From Clostridiaceae bacterium (lineage in GTDB: Bacteria; Bacillota; Clostridia; Oscillospirales; Acutalibacteraceae): a stretch of DNA of 9,612 nucleotides. Every line of letters starts with the position of its first letter. The stretch's first letter is position 1. The stretch spans positions 1 through 9,612 of the forward strand of contig JAEDIL010000069.1 in assembly GCA_016292455.1 (NCBI GenBank). The letters are read 5' to 3'. The translations under genes and the position numbers were made by a program. The notes beneath the pieces were generated by a model. That model had not been told where the DNA came from. It made no database searches and saw nothing but the letters and a program-made list of their open reading frames with translations. Shown piece by piece: positions 1-5,759 of the stretch.

Positions 1-68
1 TTTCCATTTTTTATTGCTTGCTTTACTATCTCTTGCTTTTTTCTTGCTTCTTGTGCTATCATATTCAT
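1..68 (-). CDS. Probable IS transposase/integrase, N-terminal fragment
   Basis: An ATG at 68..66 opens 22 codons before the window edge cuts the gene. The peptide begins MNMIAQEARKKQEIV and is a basic, Gln/Lys-rich helix. This resembles the opening of helix-turn-helix transposase/integrase proteins of the IS3/IS481 type seen in Clostridia, but the match is from memory of family style, not an alignment. The start is supported by an upstream extended -10 promoter; the ribosome binding site is weak (AAGAAAG about 11 nt upstream). The base composition is much more AT-rich than the neighbouring gene, which fits foreign or mobile DNA. It could also be a small DNA-binding regulator. The gene is incomplete, so function is not certain. 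Confidence 0.45.
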   Translation of the reverse strand, partial: MNMIAQEARKKQEIVKQAIKNG

Positions 69-110
69 GAGAAGTACTTCTTTCTTGGTTAATGGTTTTG
101 TGGTGAATTC

Positions 111-119
111 ATTATACCA
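111..119 (-). promoter_or_regulatory. Extended -10 promoter for the left-edge gene
   Basis: On the minus strand the sequence is TGGTATAAT: a perfect TATAAT (116..111) preceded by TG one base upstream. No good -35 hexamer sits 17 bases upstream, which is typical of extended -10 promoters. Transcription would start near 104 and give a leader of roughly 35 nt before the ATG at 68. Two GAAGT/ACTTC palindromes flank it (126-136 and 71-80). Confidence 0.55.
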
Positions 120-178
120 TATTTTGAAGTTACTTCTCTTTCTTTTTGGGTCACATCATTTTATCACATACAAATGTG

Positions 179-1399
179 TCAATAATTGCCGCTTTCGTCA
201 AAAAGAATGTAGCTGTTGAAGCCGGCGCTTTCAAGCGTGCGGACGTATCTGCGTGTGTAATCGTCAATGCTTATTACCGGAACGAGGCTGCTGCCGGATG
301 ACTGCTTCCCGGCAATTCCCGTGAGAAGTGTCATGAGAGAGGAATAGTGGCTTTTTTTGTCAATCACATATTCTTCCGGTCGAACGGTTGTGTCAACGCA
401 AAGTCCGTCTGCAAAGCTTTTGTTCAAAGAGCCGGAATAAAGCGTTTCGTTTCCGTTGAACGCATCGGCGCAGGTTTCTGCCGCGAGAACAAAGCAGCCC
501 TTGGGAACAGCGGCTTTGACCTTTTCGATGAAGCGAAGCAGAGTTTTGTTGCGCTCTCCGGCACTTTTCTCACCCGGAAAGCCGGCGGTGGAAATGTCCT
601 CGGCTTTTGGAAAAGAGACAGCTTCAAGAATAAAGCCCTTGACGCCGAAAGAGACAGTTTCGTTTATCAGTTCGAGCAGATAGCTGACGGCACCTTTTGA
701 ATAAGGATTGAGCCATGTTTTGCCCTTTCCCTCCGAAAGCTCGTCGAGCCACAGAACGTCTGTGTCTTTGTATTTGACGGCAAACTCCGGTTCGGTTGAA
801 CTGGCGGTTTCGTCCTCAAAACAGAAAAAGCGGGCAATTACATTGATATTGTTGTTTTCAAATTCCTGAATGGCGTCTCTGACGGTTTCGTTGTCAAAAA
901 TTGCACATTTTCCGAGAACAGCGTTTTCGTTCTGAGACGAGTATAAAGTCCTTCCGCTTTTGTTTTTGAAGTCGATTATGACGCTGTTGCAGTCTTTGCG
1001 TTTGATTTTGCGTATGAAAGAGGAAAGCTCCTTTTGGTTTCCGAGAATTCTTTCCGGCATATAGAGCGCACGCAGAACATCGGTTTCAAGAAGATTTTCA
1101 ATTTCGTCCTTTGAGACTGAGGAGAGGGCGCCCACCTCATCGGCAGGCTTGTTTGAAAGTTCCAGACCAACGCTTACAAAAAAATAAGCGATTGCGGATA
1201 TGAGAATGAAGCACACAACTGCAAAAGCAATACGCAGCGCCGAGCGGATTCTCTCTTTTTTTCGTCTTACGCGTTTTGTTTTAACAATCATTGACGCAGG
1301 GTATTCCCTTGAAAAGGTGTAATAGCTGTTTTTTACCCTTGGCTTTGCATCCGTTGGATAAGGTTCTTTTTTTATTGAGAACGGCTTTTTAAATTTCAT
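179..1399 (-). CDS. Membrane-anchored DUF4015-like (putative glycoside hydrolase) protein
   Basis: This 406-residue protein has a basic cytoplasmic tail (residues 1-53, rich in Lys/Arg), one membrane helix at about 54-77, and an extracellular domain from about 105 to 406. The outer domain matches the layout of DUF4015, a putative TIM-barrel glycoside hydrolase: NSVIIDFKNKSGRTLY (138-153), the strand NVIARFFCFED (186-196), then WLNPYS (229-234) and GFILEAVSFP (255-264). In typical family members the last block reads like DEIQFDYVRFP; here the Asp and the Gln-Phe-Asp-Tyr residues are replaced, so enzymatic activity is doubtful. The ATG at 1399 has GAGGT about 7 nt upstream. The gene is transcribed away from the mecA-like gene. 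Its stop codon lies exactly at the edge of the possible insertion sequence, yet the ending (GFNSYILFDESGNY) looks close to the usual family C-terminus. No substrate can be deduced. Confidence 0.7.
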   Translation of the reverse strand: MKFKKPFSIKKEPYPTDAKPRVKNSYYTFSREYPASMIVKTKRVRRKKERIRSALRIAFAVVCFILISAIAYFFVSVGLELSNKPADEVGALSSVSKDEIENLLETDVLRALYMPERILGNQKELSSFIRKIKRKDCNSVIIDFKNKSGRTLYSSQNENAVLGKCAIFDNETVRDAIQEFENNNINVIARFFCFEDETASSTEPEFAVKYKDTDVLWLDELSEGKGKTWLNPYSKGAVSYLLELINETVSFGVKGFILEAVSFPKAEDISTAGFPGEKSAGERNKTLLRFIEKVKAAVPKGCFVLAAETCADAFNGNETLYSGSLNKSFADGLCVDTTVRPEEYVIDKKSHYSSLMTLLTGIAGKQSSGSSLVPVISIDDYTRRYVRTLESAGFNSYILFDESGNY

Positions 1400-1425
1400 T
1401 GCGTGACCTCGTGGTGCGGCTGATT

Positions 1426-1456
1426 GCCGAAAAACAACCTCAGGTTGTTTTTCGGC
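1426..1456. repeat. Perfect 31-bp palindrome between divergent genes
   Basis: The arms GCCGAAAAACAACCT and AGGTTGTTTTTCGGC are exact reverse complements separated by one C. As RNA either strand would fold into a hairpin of at least 13 pairs with a 5-nt loop. No run of T follows on either strand and both flanking genes point away from it, so it is not a normal terminator. It sits 27 bp upstream of the DUF4015-like start and 115 bp upstream of the mecA-like start. A regulator-binding site, a 5'-leader hairpin, or a copy of a dispersed hairpin repeat are all possible. Confidence 0.85.
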
Positions 1457-1570
1457 GCGGATGCATGATTAAACAAAGCGTGTCCGCTGCCATAATTTGT
1501 TCATTGATTTGTAATAGAAACAGGAGTATCATTTGCATGGAGAAAGTTGATACATAAAGGAGACAGAACA

Positions 1571-2116
1571 ATGCGAATCGACATAACAGACAGAAAAAGC
1601 GTCATGGTTGAGCTTTCAAAGGATGACCTTTCAAAAAGCGAAATCACCTATGAACAGCTCGATTACTCCAACGCGAAAACTCAGCAGCTGGTCAGAAGCA
1701 TTCTTGAAAAAATCCGCAGTGAAACGGGATTTTTTTTCGGCGAATACAGCTCGCTTGAAGTTGAGGTGATGCCTGACTCCTTCGGCGGGTGTCTGATGAT
1801 ATTCAAAGAAGGGGATTGCTCCGGAAAGCAGGAAATCAGAACCGCACTTTTTTGGGGCGAAAACATCAGCAGCTTTATTGACGGCTCACGCGTGGTATAT
1901 AAATCCTTCGGCTGTCTTCCGCCGTCAAAGCTGTATCAAAGGGGAGAGGAATACTTTCTTCTGGTCCGTGACTGTCCGCAGGAAATTTCGGCTCTGCTTT
2001 GCGAATACCTTTCAGGGACGGAAGCTTCCGGAACTGAAAGGGAAATACTGCTTGAACACTCAACCTGCCTGATTGATGAGAATGCCTTAGTCGTGCTGTG
2101 CGGCAAGTGCCTTTAA
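1571..2116 (+). CDS. mecA: MecA-family adaptor protein (Clp protease adaptor)
   Basis: The 181-residue product resembles MecA, which in Bacillus binds substrates and delivers them to the ClpCP protease. The N-terminal half (MRIDITDRKSVMVELSKDDL, then a helix ending in SETGFFF) matches the MecA substrate-binding domain with its strand-helix-strand order. The C-terminal half has the expected SKLYQRGEEYFLLV strand pair and ends in HSTCLIDENALVVL, like the ClpC-binding domain. It is shorter than Bacillus MecA (about 218 residues). I chose ATG 1571 because AAAGGAG lies at 1557-1563; an in-frame TTG eight codons upstream has no such site. The protein ends in CGKCL, a CxxC tail not usual in the family. 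No clpC or competence gene is near. The 3' end overlaps the convergent rpe gene by 30 bp. Family assignment is fairly firm; the client proteins are unknown. Confidence 0.72.
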   Translation: MRIDITDRKSVMVELSKDDLSKSEITYEQLDYSNAKTQQLVRSILEKIRSETGFFFGEYSSLEVEVMPDSFGGCLMIFKEGDCSGKQEIRTALFWGENISSFIDGSRVVYKSFGCLPPSKLYQRGEEYFLLVRDCPQEISALLCEYLSGTEASGTEREILLEHSTCLIDENALVVLCGKCL

Positions 2117-2749
2117 GCTTCTGATTGTTTCCTTCGGGTCTGCCGAGCCGAAAACTGCGCTTCCTGCAACAAGCACGTTTGCCCCGTTTTCTCCGACAAG
2201 CTTTGCGTTCTTTTCGCTGATTCCGCCGTCAACCTGAATGTCAACGTCAAGACCTCTGCGGTTAATTTCGTCGCGAAGCGCCCGGACCTTCGGCATCATG
2301 CTTTCCATGAAGCTCTGACCTCCGAAGCCCGGCTCAACTGTCATAACGAGCACCATTGAAAGCTTTTCAAGGTACGGGAACACAGATTCAACAGGTGTTC
2401 CCGGTTTGACCGAAAGCGCTGCCTTGCAGCCGAGGGAGCGGATTAGCTCAATCGTTTCTTCAACCGGTGAGTCAGACTCAATGTGGAAGGTGATTACATC
2501 GGCGCCGGCTTTGACAAAGTCCGGAATATATTTTTTCGGGTCGCTTATCATGAGATGAACGTCAAAAACAAGGTCGCTGCATTTTCTCATGCACTTAACA
2601 ACGGGCGCGCCGAGTGTTATGTTCGGAACAAAGTGACCGTCCATTACATCAATGTGCAGCCAGTCAGCACCGCATTGTTTCATTCTTTCAAACTCTTCAC
2701 CCATTTTTGAATAATCACATGAGAGAATGGACGGAGATATTTTAATCAT
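2087..2749 (-). CDS. rpe: Ribulose-phosphate 3-epimerase
   Basis: This cytoplasmic TIM-barrel enzyme interconverts ribulose 5-phosphate and xylulose 5-phosphate in the pentose phosphate pathway. The 220-residue length is normal. Visible family motifs are ISPSILSCDY (4-13), WLHIDVMDGHFVPN (30-43), DVHLMI (63-68), VEPGFGGQSF (138-147) and VDGGI (173-177). The expected metal and catalytic residues H32, D34, H65 and D174 are all present. I chose the ATG at 2749 because AGAGGTG lies 6 nt upstream and the protein then begins MIKISPSIL as in relatives; an in-frame codon seven residues upstream is not supported. The gene has its own promoter (2786-2814) and is separated from the upstream SPFH gene by a terminator, so it is probably monocistronic. 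Many Firmicutes carry rpe in a prpC-prkC-rsgA cluster; here it does not lie downstream of those genes. Confidence 0.96.
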   Translation of the reverse strand: MIKISPSILSCDYSKMGEEFERMKQCGADWLHIDVMDGHFVPNITLGAPVVKCMRKCSDLVFDVHLMISDPKKYIPDFVKAGADVITFHIESDSPVEETIELIRSLGCKAALSVKPGTPVESVFPYLEKLSMVLVMTVEPGFGGQSFMESMMPKVRALRDEINRRGLDVDIQVDGGISEKNAKLVGENGANVLVAGSAVFGSADPKETIRSLKALAAQHD

Positions 2750-2785
2750 TATAAGCACCTCTGATAACAAAAACTTTGTGCTCGC

Positions 2786-2814
2786 ATTATACCATTATGA
2801 TGAGCAAAAATCAA
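2786..2814 (-). promoter_or_regulatory. Sigma-A-type promoter for rpe
   Basis: On the minus strand TTGATT (2814..2809) and TATAAT (2791..2786) are separated by exactly 17 bases, and the -10 is extended by TG (TGGTATAAT). Transcription would begin near 2779, giving a leader of about 30 nt before the rpe ATG. This is the best promoter match in the window. Confidence 0.8.
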
Positions 2815-2846
2815 GGAATTTAATACCGCGGCAAATGTGGACTGAC

Positions 2847-2891
2847 AGAACAAAGCGGCAGTCGGAAAAGCTGATGCTTTCCCGGCTGCCG
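2847..2891 (-). terminator. Intrinsic terminator after the SPFH gene
   Basis: On the minus strand an imperfect 16-bp stem is formed by CGGCAGCCGGGAAAGC and GCTTTTCCGACTGCCG around a 4-nt loop, with one G-U pair and one mismatch. It is followed by CTTTGTTC, a short T-rich tract. It begins about 30 nt after the SPFH stop codon and upstream of the rpe promoter, so it would separate the two transcription units. The T-tract is modest, so termination may be incomplete. Confidence 0.65.
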
Positions 2892-2922
2892 TTAGATGTT
2901 TTCAGTTGCTAGTCTGCCGCGA

Positions 2923-3849
2923 TTATTCCTTGACAAGCTCGGTTACACTTGCTGCAAGACCGGCAATTGACTGAATTTCAGACGGAATGATGATTTTCGT
3001 TGCCTGTCCGTCAGCAACCTTTTGAAGGGATTCAAGTGAACGCAGCGCAATGACCTCTTTGCCGGGTCTTGCGGCGTTGATGAGTTCAATACCCTGAGCT
3101 TCTGCTTTCTGGATTGCAATGATTGCCTGAGCTTCACCGTCTGCTTCGCGAATCTTTTGCTCGCGGACAGCGTCGGCGTGGAGGATTGCGGCTTCCTTGT
3201 CTGCCTGGGCAGCAAGAATTTTTGCTTCCTTCTGACCCTGCGCAACAAGAATCTTGCTTTCCTTGTCACCCTCGGCGCGCAGAATTGCTTCGCGGCGTTC
3301 GCGCTCTGCCTTCATCTGCTTTTCCATTGCGTCCTGAATTTCGCGCGGCGGAAGAATGTTTTTCAGCTCAACGCGGTTGACTTTGATTCCCCAGGGGTCT
3401 GTTGCTTCGTCAAGAATACCCCTGATTTTTGCATTGATGGTGTCGCGTGAGGTGAGAGTATGGTCAAGTTCAAGTTCGCCGATTATGTTACGGAGAGTTG
3501 TTGCGGTGAGGTTTTCAATTGCGGCAAGCGGATGCTCAACGCCGTAGGTGTAAAGCTTCGGGTCGGTAATCTGGAAGAAAACGACGGTATCAATCTGCAT
3601 GGTTACGTTATCCTTTGTGATAACCGGCTGGGGCTTGAAGTCAACAATCTGCTCTTTGAGCGAGACGATTTTTGCAACACGCTCAAAGATGGGAATTTTG
3701 ATGTGAAGTCCGGTCTGCCATGTTGACTGATAGGTTCCGAGTCTTTCAATGACATACGCCTTTGACTGAGGAACGATTTTGACGTTTGCGGCGATTACCG
3801 CAAGGATGAATACAACGAGTGCAATAATTACATATACAAAGCCTTCCAT
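2923..3849 (-). CDS. SPFH/band-7 (stomatin-like, paraslipin/QmcA-type) membrane protein
   Basis: The 308-residue protein belongs to the stomatin/prohibitin/flotillin/HflK family, which forms membrane-associated oligomers and microdomains. A single N-terminal membrane segment spans about residues 4-22. The band-7 domain follows (about 23-190), with typical blocks VPQSKAYVIERLGTY (26-40), VITKDNVTMQIDTVVFFQI (76-94) and WGIKVNRVELKNILPP (153-168). A long charged helix of Ala/Lys/Glu repeats (about 175-255, for example EGDKESKILVAQGQKEAKIL) should form a coiled coil, and a short hydrophobic C-terminus ends it. I chose the ATG at 3849 because AGGAGG is 7 nt upstream and the membrane helix then starts at once; an in-frame start 13 codons upstream lacks support. 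It lies 45 bp downstream of an NfeD gene, the classical partner (compare E. coli QmcA and YbbJ). No lipid or protein partner beyond that can be read from the sequence. Confidence 0.93.
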   Translation of the reverse strand: MEGFVYVIIALVVFILAVIAANVKIVPQSKAYVIERLGTYQSTWQTGLHIKIPIFERVAKIVSLKEQIVDFKPQPVITKDNVTMQIDTVVFFQITDPKLYTYGVEHPLAAIENLTATTLRNIIGELELDHTLTSRDTINAKIRGILDEATDPWGIKVNRVELKNILPPREIQDAMEKQMKAERERREAILRAEGDKESKILVAQGQKEAKILAAQADKEAAILHADAVREQKIREADGEAQAIIAIQKAEAQGIELINAARPGKEVIALRSLESLQKVADGQATKIIIPSEIQSIAGLAASVTELVKE

Positions 3850-3894
3850 GTTTTTTCCTCCTGATGATACAAAAATTGGGTTACTCAATGGTGT

Positions 3895-4326
3895 TTACTT
3901 TTTTTCAACAATAAGCTTGACTCCCTCGATTGCTTTAACGGTCACAACCGAATCCTTCGGAATGACGCTTTCGTCCGCGCTTCTTGCCGTCCAGATAACG
4001 CCCTTGATTTTTGCCTGCCCCTGCCCGAGGAGATTGTTGATCTCCTCCGTCACAACGGCCTCCTGACCTATGCACATATCCGAATTTGTCGGCTGAACGT
4101 TAGTTTTAATGAAACGCTTGAAATACGGACGGGCAACTGCAAGTGTCAGAAGCGAGAGAGCAACAAAAACGATGAGCTGAACCGTGGCATTCGCGCCCAG
4201 CACGTTTGCAACAATTGCGCCGACGGAACCAACGGCGAACCAAAGGGTCACAATCTGAGCGGTTGCGGCTTCGACCGCAGCAAAAACAACGGCGAGAGCA
4301 ATCCAGATAATCAGCAGTCTGTTCAT
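3895..4326 (-). CDS. NfeD-family membrane protein (short, protease-less form)
   Basis: The 143-residue protein has three predicted membrane helices (about 4-20, 24-42 and 48-66) followed by a soluble domain (about 84-143). That domain ends in the NfeD OB-fold pattern: GQAKIKGVIWTARS (103-116), then IPKDSVVTV and a final LIV strand. It lacks the N-terminal ClpP-like serine protease of long NfeD proteins, so it is the short form related to E. coli YbbJ. Such proteins pair with and probably anchor or modulate an SPFH protein, which is encoded next. The ATG at 4326 has GGGAGGT about 7 nt upstream. A candidate promoter lies in the 44-bp gap after DUF4363, so expression may be partly independent of the two upstream genes. 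Confidence 0.9.
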   Translation of the reverse strand: MNRLLIIWIALAVVFAAVEAATAQIVTLWFAVGSVGAIVANVLGANATVQLIVFVALSLLTLAVARPYFKRFIKTNVQPTNSDMCIGQEAVVTEEINNLLGQGQAKIKGVIWTARSADESVIPKDSVVTVKAIEGVKLIVEKK

Positions 4327-4347
4327 ATCAATACCTCCCTTTTTTAT

Positions 4348-4376
4348 ATATTATCAGCTTTAATCGGTGATTACAA
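4348..4376 (-). promoter_or_regulatory. Candidate promoter for nfeD-SPFH
   Basis: On the minus strand TTGTAA (4376..4371) and TAATAT (4353..4348) are 17 bases apart. Each hexamer matches four of six consensus bases. The -35 overlaps the stop codon of the DUF4363 gene. The match is moderate in an AT-rich gap, so chance is possible, but the spacing and position suit an internal promoter. Confidence 0.4.
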
Positions 4377-4751
4377 TATGTTTTGAACACATATTTTCTG
4401 CTCGTCAACAATGTTCTGCAAAGCGGCAATGCATTTCTGAATTCCCTCAAATGCCGGGTCCGGATTTCCGGAATCAAGAAGTTTTTTCAATGCAGGCAGA
4501 GATGAATCCAGATTTTCGAGAGAGTCGTGGTCAAGGAAAACATTGAAGGAGCGCTGCTTTTCTTTCCAGAGTCTGTCTGCCTTGGCAAGCTTTTCTCCGG
4601 CTTCTTCGTTTTTTTTCTCCCTGATTGAAACAGCCGCGCTTTCAAGAACGGCAATCAGCTCTTCACAGCCGTTTTTGAGCGAAAAATAACCGTAAACCGC
4701 AACGGCAAAGCAAATCAGAAGAAGTGCGGCGCAAAGAGCAAGCCGTTTCAT
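4371..4751 (-). CDS. DUF4363 family protein, membrane-anchored
   Basis: The 126-residue protein starts with a hydrophobic segment (about 4-24) that may be an uncleaved anchor or a signal peptide. The rest is helical and charged, with Lys/Glu-rich stretches (for example IREKKNEEAGEKLAKADRLW) and Leu/Ile spacing suggesting a short helical bundle outside the membrane. The length, topology and position directly after a DUF421 gene match the DUF4363 family of Clostridia, whose function is not known. Its ATG follows the DUF421 stop codon without any gap (TGA-ATG), so the two are almost certainly translationally coupled; an AAAGGG site lies inside the end of the DUF421 gene. Identification is by pattern and context, not alignment. 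Confidence 0.72.
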   Translation of the reverse strand: MKRLALCAALLLICFAVAVYGYFSLKNGCEELIAVLESAAVSIREKKNEEAGEKLAKADRLWKEKQRSFNVFLDHDSLENLDSSLPALKKLLDSGNPDPAFEGIQKCIAALQNIVDEQKICVQNIL

Positions 4752-5396
4752 TCAATCAGACCCTTTCTTCAAAACCAAGCTCATTTTTCCGCCTTTTGAA
4801 TATGTCATCAGTAATACGTTTTTAAGCTCAACGCCTTTTTCCTCTAAAATGCCGTAAAGTTTTTTTTCGGTCAGTTCGCAAAGGTCAAATTCCCGCTCAA
4901 TCACCTTGCCGTCGCTGATAACAAGGCAGGGAAGCGCTGAATCGTTTTCTCTGTTCTCTTTCAGCAAAATGCTGAGCGCGCCGTTGGTTTCAACATACGC
5001 GTAGTCAACCTCGCCGATGTCAAAAACATCTTTCAGACGCAGTGACTCTATAATGTCATCAACGCTGTACCGAATCTTTTTCATGCTCTTTTGTTGAAGC
5101 TGCCCGTTTTTGATAATCATTACAGGGTGACCCTGAATCAGCGTTCTGAACGGTCTGAATTTCAAAGAAAGGCAGGAAGTCATCACTTCCAGCGCAATCA
5201 GCAGAAAAACAGCCGCAACTGACTGAATAAGGGGAGTATTGCTGTTTTGAAGCGGCATTGAAGCAATGTCGGAAAGCAAAAAAGTGATAACCAGCTCTGA
5301 CGGCTGCAATTCACCGATTTGTCTTTTGCCCATGAGTCTGACTCCGATTATAATAATCACATAAACGATTACTCCGCGGATAAGAATCGGAAGCAT
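4752..5396 (-). CDS. DUF421 (YetF-type) membrane protein
   Basis: The 214-residue protein has about three N-terminal membrane helices (about 3-20, 33-48 and 55-75) and a C-terminal cytoplasmic alpha/beta domain. The block RLMGKRQIGELQPSELVITF (20-39) is a hallmark of DUF421, and the later GHPVMIIKNGQL (89-100) and LRLKDVFDIGEVDYAYVETN (119-138) match the C-terminal YetF domain. Relatives include Bacillus YetF, YdfR and the spore inner-membrane protein 2Duf, but a biochemical role is not established. The ATG at 5396 is preceded by GAGGTGA about 5 nt upstream. It is the first gene of the minus-strand membrane cluster. No convincing promoter was seen just upstream, where a possible dispersed repeat lies. 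Confidence 0.88.
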   Translation of the reverse strand: MLPILIRGVIVYVIIIIGVRLMGKRQIGELQPSELVITFLLSDIASMPLQNSNTPLIQSVAAVFLLIALEVMTSCLSLKFRPFRTLIQGHPVMIIKNGQLQQKSMKKIRYSVDDIIESLRLKDVFDIGEVDYAYVETNGALSILLKENRENDSALPCLVISDGKVIEREFDLCELTEKKLYGILEEKGVELKNVLLMTYSKGGKMSLVLKKGSD

Positions 5397-5469
5397 TCAA
5401 TCACCTCAGAATAAGTTTCTGCGTCCTAGTGCTGAAATATCCGAAAGAGTATTCCGGCGGTCAGATTAA

Positions 5470-5655
5470 GATGGCGAACGAAAGCAATTTGCCCGACAGC
5501 GGTTGCGGCTGAATTCAAAGGCAAGCGGCAGACAGCTTTGCATCAGTGCAAAAATTAAAACGGTTTTCGGCGCTGTTTTTCGCATCGCGCGAAAAAATTT
5601 GTCTCAGGGGCAATTGGTGTTGACGGAAAAGGTGACTATCACAGGATTGCTCTGA
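5470..5655 (+). other. Start-less 61-codon open stretch; possible dispersed repeat or gene remnant
   Basis: The frame runs from just after a TAA at 5467 to a TGA at 5653-5655. It reads DGERKQFARQRLRLNSK at the start and RIARKNLSQGQLVLTEK later, a basic peptide without an ATG or a ribosome binding site at its beginning. A different frame starts with ATG at 5471 but stops after 13 codons. This pattern, a conserved-looking protein-like sequence with no start in an intergenic region, is what spurious translations of dispersed intergenic repeats look like. It may equally be chance. I do not call it a gene. Confidence 0.35.
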
Positions 5656-5689
5656 CTCCGGCGCTCCTCAGCCTAAAAGAGCATGGCTC

Positions 5690-5701
5690 GAACTTTTGTT
5701 C
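5690..5701 (+). promoter_or_regulatory. LexA/DinR box (SOS operator) upstream of uvrBA
   Basis: The sequence GAACTTTTGTTC is an exact GAAC-N4-GTTC, the core of the Gram-positive LexA (DinR) binding site, preceded by C and followed by A. It lies 79 bp before the uvrB start codon and overlaps the -35 position of the upstream candidate promoter. uvrBA is a known SOS operon in Bacillus, so site and gene agree. The four central T bases depart from the preferred RNRY spacer. Confidence 0.75.
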
Positions 5702-5710
5702 ACTAAGCCT

Positions 5711-5719
5711 TGCTATTTT
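5711..5719 (+). promoter_or_regulatory. Candidate LexA-controlled uvrB promoter (upstream)
   Basis: TGCTATTTT is a weak extended -10 (TG-N-TATTTT). A -35 at the usual distance would fall inside the LexA box, so bound LexA would block it. No consensus -35 is present. The leader would be about 55 nt. Confidence 0.3.
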
Positions 5720-5750
5720 TCTTTTTTGTTCTTATTTTTTAAAATGTTTG

Positions 5751-5759
5751 TGGTAGAAT
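5751..5759 (+). promoter_or_regulatory. Candidate uvrB promoter (downstream)
   Basis: TGGTAGAAT is a good extended -10 (TG-N-TAGAAT), without a clear -35 in the T-rich sequence upstream. Transcription would begin near 5766, leaving a short leader of about 15 nt that still includes the ribosome binding site GGAGG at 5769-5773. Confidence 0.5.

Larger units (their letters stand above)
1..181 (-). mobile_element. Possible left-hand end of an insertion sequence
   Basis: The stretch is AT-rich and holds only a promoter and the start of a probable transposase reading towards the window edge. Read on the minus strand it would begin with TGACACATTTG at 181. It carries two ATGTGA repeats (TATGTGAT and GATGTGAC) in its first 35 bases, as expected of a transposase-bound terminus. 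The TGA of the neighbouring gene's stop codon is the first three bases of this candidate terminus. No second end or target duplication is visible, so the boundary is inference. Confidence 0.3.

Noticed and set aside
347..700. A 117-codon open frame on the plus strand, opposite the DUF4015-like gene
   Set aside because: It has no ribosome binding site, no recognisable domain, and lies wholly antisense to a gene with clear family motifs.
1547..1570. TTG start eight codons upstream for the MecA-like gene
   Set aside because: AAAGGAG at 1557-1563 lies inside this extension and is correctly spaced for the ATG at 1571.
3123..3726. Several plus-strand open frames opposite the SPFH gene
   Set aside because: They mirror the repetitive Ala/Lys/Glu coiled-coil coding and have odd Cys/Phe/Leu-rich compositions typical of antisense shadows.
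3850..3888. A 13-codon N-terminal extension of the SPFH protein
   Set aside because: AGGAGG is correctly placed for the ATG at 3849, and family members begin directly with the membrane helix.
5685..5730. Hairpin-plus-T-tract terminator just upstream of uvrB
   Set aside because: GGCT/AGCC and GAAC/GTTC can pair around TTTT with an internal loop and T-rich DNA follows, but the symmetry is better explained as the LexA box.
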